Shown piece by piece: positions 4,201-8,979 of a stretch of 8,979 bases of DNA. The notes under the pieces are model-generated. The model did not search any database, had not been told where the DNA came from, and saw nothing but the letters and a program-made list of their open reading frames with translations. The translations under genes were made by a program, and so were the position numbers. The first letter of the stretch is position 1. Every line of letters begins with the position of its first letter. This stretch comes from JALZHR01 sp036389695 (lineage in GTDB: Bacteria > Acidobacteriota > Blastocatellia > Pyrinomonadales > Pyrinomonadaceae), in assembly GCA_036389695.1 (NCBI GenBank), contig DASVWG010000525.1, forward strand, positions 1-8,979, given 5' to 3'.

Positions 4201-6786
4201 TCATCGAATATACGCATTGGCGATGGGTTTATCAGTCGCCGCGCCGAATTGCGCCGCCGTAAAGCCTGACTGTGAGCCTAGTAAATACCACGTGCCGCTA
4301 CGATAGACGGCTAAGTCTGATTTTCCGTCACCGTCGTAGTCGGCGGGCGCGGGTTGGTCGGTTTGGATGCCGAATTGGATGCCGGCGAAGCCTTCGGTTG
4401 ATTTTGACAGATACCATGTGCCGCTTGACGGGCGGTAGACGGCGATGTCTGAATTGCCGTCGCCGTCGTAATCGGCGGCGACGGGTTTGTCTTCGGCGAT
4501 GCCGAATTGGGCGGCGGTGAAGCCTTGCGCGGAGCGGAGCAGATACCATGTGCCGTCGCTCGGACGGAAGACCGCGACGTCGGTTTTGCCGTCGCCGTCA
4601 TAGTCAGCCGGAACGGGCTTGTCGCCGTTTGCGCCGAATTGAACGGCGGAGAAACGCAGGGCAACGCGATTCCACAGATACCATGTGCCGTCCGTCGGGC
4701 GAAAGACAGCCATTTCAGCCCAGCCGTCGCCGTCGTAATCGGCGGGCACGGGGATGTCTCCGGCGCTGCCGAACCGGACGATTATCGGGTTGCCGAACGG
4801 ATTGTTGACATACCAAGTGCCGTCGCGATAGACGGCGGCGTCGGTCGTGCGGTCGCCGTCGAATTTGGCGGGCACTATACGGTCGTTTGCGAGACCGAAA
4901 TTGACGACGTTGTAGCCCTGCGCCGAATTGTTCAGATACCACGCGCCGTCGGACGGGCGGAAAACGCCGATGTCCGATTTATTGTCGCCGTCGAAATCGA
5001 ACGCCGCGCCGTTGACGATTGAATAATTCAGCTCGATTTTTATATCGAGACTTTCCGGCGTCGTGTTGCCTTTGCCGAGCACGGTGATTTTGATGCCGCT
5101 CGCGTCGTCGGAAAATGTTTGACCGATGGCGAGCGCGGAATCGACCAGGCTCTGCGTTGCCGGATTCATGTCCAGAATCTGCGTCTGTCGCCAGCCGTTA
5201 AACGGGTATTCCCAGTGAATGAGCGCGCCGTTCATCAAAGTCGGAAGATTGGTGAGCTGTTGGCGAAACTCAATCCAGTAATCCTTGCCCGCGTCTTTTC
5301 TGATTTTCAAGGCGTTGATGCCGTGCGGCGCGTTTCCGTCGAAAGCGTAAATGCGATAGACGCCGCCGCGTGTTATCGTCCGGACGTTTTCGCCGGTCAG
5401 CCAGTTCAAATCCCGCTTGTAGCTGGCGTTAAAATGCGTCTGCTGCGTCGCGCCTCTGCCCATCATATCAAACTCGTCGCCGTATTCGACATTGCCGCCC
5501 GCGCCGGTAATCGTGCCGTCGGTCGTGCGCCAGAGATTGGCGTGCATCAAGCCGTAAGCGTGTCCGAGCTCGTGCGCTGTCACCTTGAAAGTGAAATTGC
5601 CGTTGATGAGCGCGCCCTTGTTGGCGATGGGCGAAATGCCGGAAAACTCCAGTATAGGCGTATAACCGAACGCCGCCATATCGAGATTGAAATCGTTCGT
5701 TTCAAATCCGGCGGCGCGTGCCGCGTTGCGCGCGTCGGTAATCAAATCAATCAAATTATCGCGCGTGTAGAACGCCTGCTCGCGCGGCATCCGGACAACG
5801 GGCGTAACGGTCACTTGCAGCGAAGTTTTCCCGTAAGAATTGTTGACGTAGAACGGATTGACCTGCGTGCTGAACAGAGATTGCGCGAACGGCTCAGTCA
5901 AAACCAGACCGTTGCGGTCAACCGGGTCGCCCTGCCGTTCCGGAAAATCGATGCGGATAAAAAGCAGAGTCTTCGCGCCTTCCGTCCACGGCGACGCTTG
6001 ACCGGCGGAATCGCTCGATTTTGCGGGCGCGATAACCTTTTCCCAATTTTTCAAATCTTGAGCGTATTTCTCAAATTCTCTCTCGTCCCGAAAATAAAGC
6101 AGTTTTCCGCCGACTTCGGCGGCGATTCCCGTTTCGCCGAGCTTATCGACGTCGACTCCGCTTGACGCAAATTCCGAACGCTCGATTTTCCGCGCCGAAT
6201 CTTCGTCCACCGCCATTAAATCGTCCAGCACAACGCCCTGCAAAGGAATGTCGAGCTTCGTCGTCATCGAGGCTTTCTCGCCGTAAACAAAAGCTTTATA
6301 TCTCGCTCCGCCGGTGACGAACTCGCGCTCAATCCGATGATTCGATAACTGCTCGCCCGTCGAATCCGTCCCGTCGACGGCGTAAACATTAAAATCGCCG
6401 CCCGCGCTGATTCGCTTCTCTAAAAACTGCGTGATTGAAGACGGCAGACGATTTTGCACTTCGACGGGAACGGCTTTTTCAATCGCCGCCCGCGGATTCG
6501 CTTCAATCAACCGTTTGAATAATTCGCGACGATTGCGCGCGAGATTTTCACCGGCTTTGATAAATCCGGCTTCGTCGGCGACATTTCCGTTCAGGTATTG
6601 TTTAGCCCAATTATCGAATTCGGAGAAAACAGGCGAATCGACAATTTGCCGGTTATTCAGCGCCGCGTCGAATTCGGTCTGCGCCGCCGACGCGCCGCCG
6701 CGCCACATTAAAATTGCCGCAAGCGCCAGCAGTAAACCGGCGCAAGCCGCCGCCCGCATCGAAATCAGAGAGTTTTTGTTAATCAT
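4201..6786 (-). CDS. Secreted metzincin metalloprotease with six C-terminal FG-GAP/VCBS-like repeats
   Basis: Encodes 861 residues. A signal peptide ends near ASA|AQ (33/34). Residues 35-265 are a probable prodomain. The catalytic domain runs from about 270 (KTLLFIRIDFP) to about 590. It contains HELGHAYGLMH at 405-415, the metzincin zinc motif HExxHxxGxxH, with ligands H405, H409 and H415 and general base E406. The downstream EYGDEFDMMG (434-443) supplies the Met-turn, probably M442. This EYGD...MG spacing resembles gametolysin-type (M11) enzymes, so M11-like or M6-like are the best family guesses. Residues 596-861 are six repeats of about 44 residues, each opening with D-x-D-G-D-x-x-x-D and containing GTWYL, expected to bind calcium in a propeller-like fold. 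It hydrolyses proteins outside the cytoplasm (inference from the motifs and signal peptide). The ATG at 6786 lacks a Shine-Dalgarno; a second Met at residue 10 would also give a signal peptide. It follows the S41 gene by 90 bp but has its own promoter candidate. Confidence 0.93.
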   Translation of the reverse strand: MINKNSLISMRAAACAGLLLALAAILMWRGGASAAQTEFDAALNNRQIVDSPVFSEFDNWAKQYLNGNVADEAGFIKAGENLARNRRELFKRLIEANPRAAIEKAVPVEVQNRLPSSITQFLEKRISAGGDFNVYAVDGTDSTGEQLSNHRIEREFVTGGARYKAFVYGEKASMTTKLDIPLQGVVLDDLMAVDEDSARKIERSEFASSGVDVDKLGETGIAAEVGGKLLYFRDEREFEKYAQDLKNWEKVIAPAKSSDSAGQASPWTEGAKTLLFIRIDFPERQGDPVDRNGLVLTEPFAQSLFSTQVNPFYVNNSYGKTSLQVTVTPVVRMPREQAFYTRDNLIDLITDARNAARAAGFETNDFNLDMAAFGYTPILEFSGISPIANKGALINGNFTFKVTAHELGHAYGLMHANLWRTTDGTITGAGGNVEYGDEFDMMGRGATQQTHFNASYKRDLNWLTGENVRTITRGGVYRIYAFDGNAPHGINALKIRKDAGKDYWIEFRQQLTNLPTLMNGALIHWEYPFNGWRQTQILDMNPATQSLVDSALAIGQTFSDDASGIKITVLGKGNTTPESLDIKIELNYSIVNGAAFDFDGDNKSDIGVFRPSDGAWYLNNSAQGYNVVNFGLANDRIVPAKFDGDRTTDAAVYRDGTWYVNNPFGNPIIVRFGSAGDIPVPADYDGDGWAEMAVFRPTDGTWYLWNRVALRFSAVQFGANGDKPVPADYDGDGKTDVAVFRPSDGTWYLLRSAQGFTAAQFGIAEDKPVAADYDGDGNSDIAVYRPSSGTWYLSKSTEGFAGIQFGIQTDQPAPADYDGDGKSDLAVYRSGTWYLLGSQSGFTAAQFGAATDKPIANAYIR
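4204..5001 (-). repeat. Six tandem repeats of about 132 bp in the metzincin gene
   Basis: Approximate units in gene order: 5001-4867, 4866-4741, 4740-4606, 4605-4474, 4473-4342, 4341-4204. Units 3 to 6 begin DYDGDG. Unit 1 has DFDGD. Unit 2 has KFDGDRTTD, lacks the RPSDG phrase and is shorter, as is unit 6 in the same place. The last unit ends in DKPIANAYIR instead of the DKPVPADYDGDG continuation, which is a natural cap. The spread of differences suggests an older array that still shares near-identical stretches between units 4 and 6 (GFTAAQFG). Confidence 0.88.
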
Positions 6787-6816
6787 TTTTGTATTGAACC
6801 ATTAATTCGCCATTGA

Positions 6817-6844
6817 ATTATAAGCAATTAAAACTCGCAGGCAA
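6817..6844 (-). promoter_or_regulatory. Promoter of the metzincin gene
   Basis: The minus strand carries TTGCCT (6839-6844), a 16-bp spacer, and a perfect TATAAT (6817-6822). The expected transcription start is near 6810, leaving a leader of about 24 bases without a clear Shine-Dalgarno. It lies in the 90-bp gap after the S41 stop codon. No terminator-like hairpin is visible in that gap, so read-through from the S41 gene is also possible. Confidence 0.6.
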
Positions 6845-6876
6845 ATGAATGAAACGAATATCGACTTTCTGCCGCT

Positions 6877-8979
6877 TTATTTATTTTGCGTCTGCAAAAA
6901 TTTGACCGCCGCTTCGAGAATTTCGTCTTTGCCCGCGAGCGTTCCGCGAATCGTCGGCGCGACTTTGATGGTCGGCTGGATTCCGACGCGCTGCAACTGG
7001 CGACCGTCGGCGTGGCGGACGTTGTGTCCCGTAAAGCTGACTCCCAGATTGCCGGGCAGCGTTAGAGTGGTGACGTCGCCGTTCGCGCCGGTCGTCGGCG
7101 TGCCGATGAACGTCACGTTGGTCGCGGCTTCGAAAAACATCGCCGTGTGCTCGGATTGGCTGATGGCGTTTTCGTCAATCAGCATCACGACTTTGCCTTT
7201 GTAAACATCGCCCGAAGCCTCCGGCAGATATTGCGTGAAAGTGTAATTCAAGCCGCGCAAATCCTCGCCGTTCGACAAATCCGTGGCAATCAGAATCGGG
7301 CGCGAAAAAAGCGCGGCGGCGACGTTTTTCTTTTCGGTCAGGCGCGGCGCGATTGCCCACGCCGTGCCGCGCGGATAGCCGCGCATATCGAAAATCGCGG
7401 CGGGCGCGTTCTTTATCGTTTCAAACATTTTATCGACGTCGCGCACTTCCAGACGCGCCAAATCGACGTAGCCGAAACCCGACGGCAGGACTTCAAAAAC
7501 CGGAGTTTTGCGCGGATTAATGTTCAGCGGCGTCCAGCGCGGGTCGTTGTAAACGATGTTGCGGGTGACTTCGACGTCGCGCGTTTTGCCGTCCAAGCCG
7601 CGCACGGTCAGCTTTACTTTCGTGTCTTTCTGCCCGCGCAAAAAACCGATGTGCAGAACTCTTTGCAAAGCCTGATTGGTCGAAGCGGAAAAGTATATCG
7701 CCGCATTTTCACGATATTTCTCGACCGTTTCGCCATCAACGCGCAATATCACGTCGCCCTTTTCGATGCCCGTGTTCGGCTCTAAAACTTCCAGCACGAC
7801 CGATTGATTTTCGACGAAGCGGACAAACAGCGGCGGATAGTATCTGCCGAGCTTTTCGCCGGATTTGCTCAAAGTCGGAAAGCGCACGCCGCCGTGCGAA
7901 TCCTGCATCTCGCCGACCATCTGCTGCACCGTCAATTGATAATCAGCCGCGTCCTTATTCGCTTCGAATTTCGGAATATATTTCGGCAAAACTTCATCCC
8001 ACGGCTTATCAATCAAATCTTTGTAAGGATAAAAATAATTGATGACCGTCCAGTATCGAAACAGCGCCAAAAGGCGATATTCCGCGCCCGGAAACTCCAT
8101 CTCCGCGTAAGTTTTGTCCTTATTGGTTTGCAGCGCGGCGCTCACGGAATTTTTATTCGCCGGACGCTTAAAATCCGTCCGCGCGAGCGTCTTCAAAGCT
8201 TCCGCCAGCGCCGCGTCCCTGCCGTCCGGAGCTTTAGGCACAACTAAATCCGCTTGAAAACCGACGCTGCCGTCGGCGTTGACCAGTTCGACCGTCCGCA
8301 TTTTCACCCGCACATTGTCAGGCAGATTTATCGCATAAGTCGCCACGCCCAATTCCTCTTTCAAATCGCCTTCCTGCACGACAACAGCCTTTTCCGCCGC
8401 CTGCAAGCCGCTCAAAAACTCGCCGACCGCCAGCGTTTTATCATTAATAATAAAAACGGCGGGCGGCATTTTAGTCTTGCCGCGCCCGTCCAGAACGCCC
8501 GGCGTCGAATAAGCGAAAGCCGAAAAATAACCGCCCGAAGTAAAGCCGGTCTGCGGCGCGTAACCGTTGTGCATCCGGTAACGCGTCGAGCCGAGCGTCA
8601 CGTTTGCGTCCAGTATCTGCGGCAAAACCGTCCGCATAAAGCCATCGGTAAAATAGCCGATTGTCGCCGCCTCGTCGCCGCTCAATTCTTCCGCTCCGCG
8701 CAAATCGAAAACCATCGATTTCGCCTGCGGAAGCATCTGCGGAATCTTCTGCAAAGTCTCGCCGTAAGCCTTCCCGTCCGTCGCGCCCAAACCCGCAATC
8801 TGCGCCGCATCGATTATCATCACGCCGTTTTCCAAACGCAAAGGCTCTTTCGCCGCGCCGTTGTTCGCCGCCGGATTCGTCTTCGCTTCCGCCCGTATCT
8901 CGGCGCGCGTGTTCCTGTCGTTCAAAAACGAAAGCAAATGATTAATCGCCGCCTCGTATTCCTGCGGCGTCCTTGCCGC
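6877..8979 (-). CDS. Tricorn-like S41 family serine peptidase, 5'-truncated by window edge
   Basis: The frame is open from the right edge to the TAA at 6877; 700 codons are visible and the N-terminus lies outside. A TTG at 8935-8937 is not a credible start: the bases before it continue in frame as AARTPQEYEAAINHLLSFLND, typical of this family. Residues below are counted from that TTG. Positions 35-235 form a first S41-like half: VFDLRG at 76-81 and VFIINDKTLAVGEF at 161-174, where the position expected for the catalytic Ser reads Ala. A second half starts near 287: YRLLALFRYWTVINYFYPY, then QDSHGG (345-350), the Ser-His pair of tricorn-type enzymes, a PDZ-like region (about 375-460), FDMRG (516-520) and ENAISQSEH (589-597), where S593 is the probable nucleophile. 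The C-terminus (GANGDVTTLTLP, RHADGRQLQRVGIQPTI) is family-typical. It probably acts on proteins or peptides outside the cytoplasm, alongside the following metzincin. Confidence 0.92.
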   Translation of the reverse strand, partial: AARTPQEYEAAINHLLSFLNDRNTRAEIRAEAKTNPAANNGAAKEPLRLENGVMIIDAAQIAGLGATDGKAYGETLQKIPQMLPQAKSMVFDLRGAEELSGDEAATIGYFTDGFMRTVLPQILDANVTLGSTRYRMHNGYAPQTGFTSGGYFSAFAYSTPGVLDGRGKTKMPPAVFIINDKTLAVGEFLSGLQAAEKAVVVQEGDLKEELGVATYAINLPDNVRVKMRTVELVNADGSVGFQADLVVPKAPDGRDAALAEALKTLARTDFKRPANKNSVSAALQTNKDKTYAEMEFPGAEYRLLALFRYWTVINYFYPYKDLIDKPWDEVLPKYIPKFEANKDAADYQLTVQQMVGEMQDSHGGVRFPTLSKSGEKLGRYYPPLFVRFVENQSVVLEVLEPNTGIEKGDVILRVDGETVEKYRENAAIYFSASTNQALQRVLHIGFLRGQKDTKVKLTVRGLDGKTRDVEVTRNIVYNDPRWTPLNINPRKTPVFEVLPSGFGYVDLARLEVRDVDKMFETIKNAPAAIFDMRGYPRGTAWAIAPRLTEKKNVAAALFSRPILIATDLSNGEDLRGLNYTFTQYLPEASGDVYKGKVVMLIDENAISQSEHTAMFFEAATNVTFIGTPTTGANGDVTTLTLPGNLGVSFTGHNVRHADGRQLQRVGIQPTIKVAPTIRGTLAGKDEILEAAVKFLQTQNK

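Noticed and set aside
4004..4306. Plus-strand frame of 100 residues after the pentapeptide gene
   Set aside because: It runs through the inverted-repeat element and into the antisense of the metzincin repeats. It is an accident of the GC-rich arms.
5119..6165. Plus-strand frame of 348 residues opposite the metzincin gene
   Set aside because: It lies wholly antisense to a gene with an intact zinc motif and signal peptide. The translation has no domain or export signal and looks like a reverse-strand shadow.
7147..7785. Plus-strand frame of 212 residues opposite the S41 gene
   Set aside because: Antisense to the conserved catalytic half of the peptidase. Arg- and Phe-rich composition with no recognisable motif.
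8935..8937. TTG as start codon of the S41 peptidase
   Set aside because: The frame continues upstream to the window edge with family-typical sequence, and there is no signal peptide after the TTG. The true start lies outside the window.

Overview
The window reads as chromosome of an Acidobacteriota member, most likely class Blastocatellia. This rests on three things. The C-terminal repeats of the large metalloprotease (DYDGDGK.D.AV.RPS.GTWYL) are a style I associate with that group. The long S41 peptidase is of the tricorn-like kind common there. The moderate GC content and the wealth of secreted low-complexity proteins also fit. No ribosomal or marker gene is present, so the placement is an inference.

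Layout: (1) 1-673, minus strand: 3'-truncated gene for a small secreted protein with a tandem D/N/R-rich tail. It is open through the left edge. (2) 674-964: divergent intergenic region with candidate promoters in both directions and three short perfect inverted repeats. (3) 965-2383, plus strand: secreted protein with a very long Lys/Thr/Pro-rich low-complexity region (a degenerate 9-residue tandem repeat in its second half) and a small folded C-terminal domain. (4) 2384-2473: convergent spacer with a heptamer array and a long hairpin, a likely bidirectional terminator. (5) 2474-2668, minus strand: 64-residue protein with a Cys-rich tail. (6) 2803-4002, plus strand: membrane-anchored pentapeptide-repeat protein. 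(7) 4003-4200: convergent spacer containing a REP-pair/MITE-like element with 25-bp perfect inverted arms. (8) 4201-6786, minus strand: secreted metzincin metalloprotease with six C-terminal calcium-binding-type repeats. (9) 6877-8979, minus strand: tricorn-like S41 serine peptidase with tandem S41-like halves. It is 5'-truncated by the right edge.

The two minus-strand peptidase genes lie in the same direction 90 bp apart, but the gap holds a good sigma70-type promoter, so the metalloprotease is probably transcribed at least partly on its own. Together they suggest extracytoplasmic protein breakdown. The other genes look like unrelated single-gene units. At least two starts (965 and 2668) have no Shine-Dalgarno sequence and sit 7-8 bases behind a -10-like box, which fits leaderless mRNAs. 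I found no rRNA, tRNA, CRISPR array, intact insertion sequence, phage gene or recognisable defence cassette, and no convincing new multi-gene system. The points most worth following up are the two structured convergent spacers, the pseudo-catalytic first half of the S41 protein, and the two orphan secreted or small proteins.
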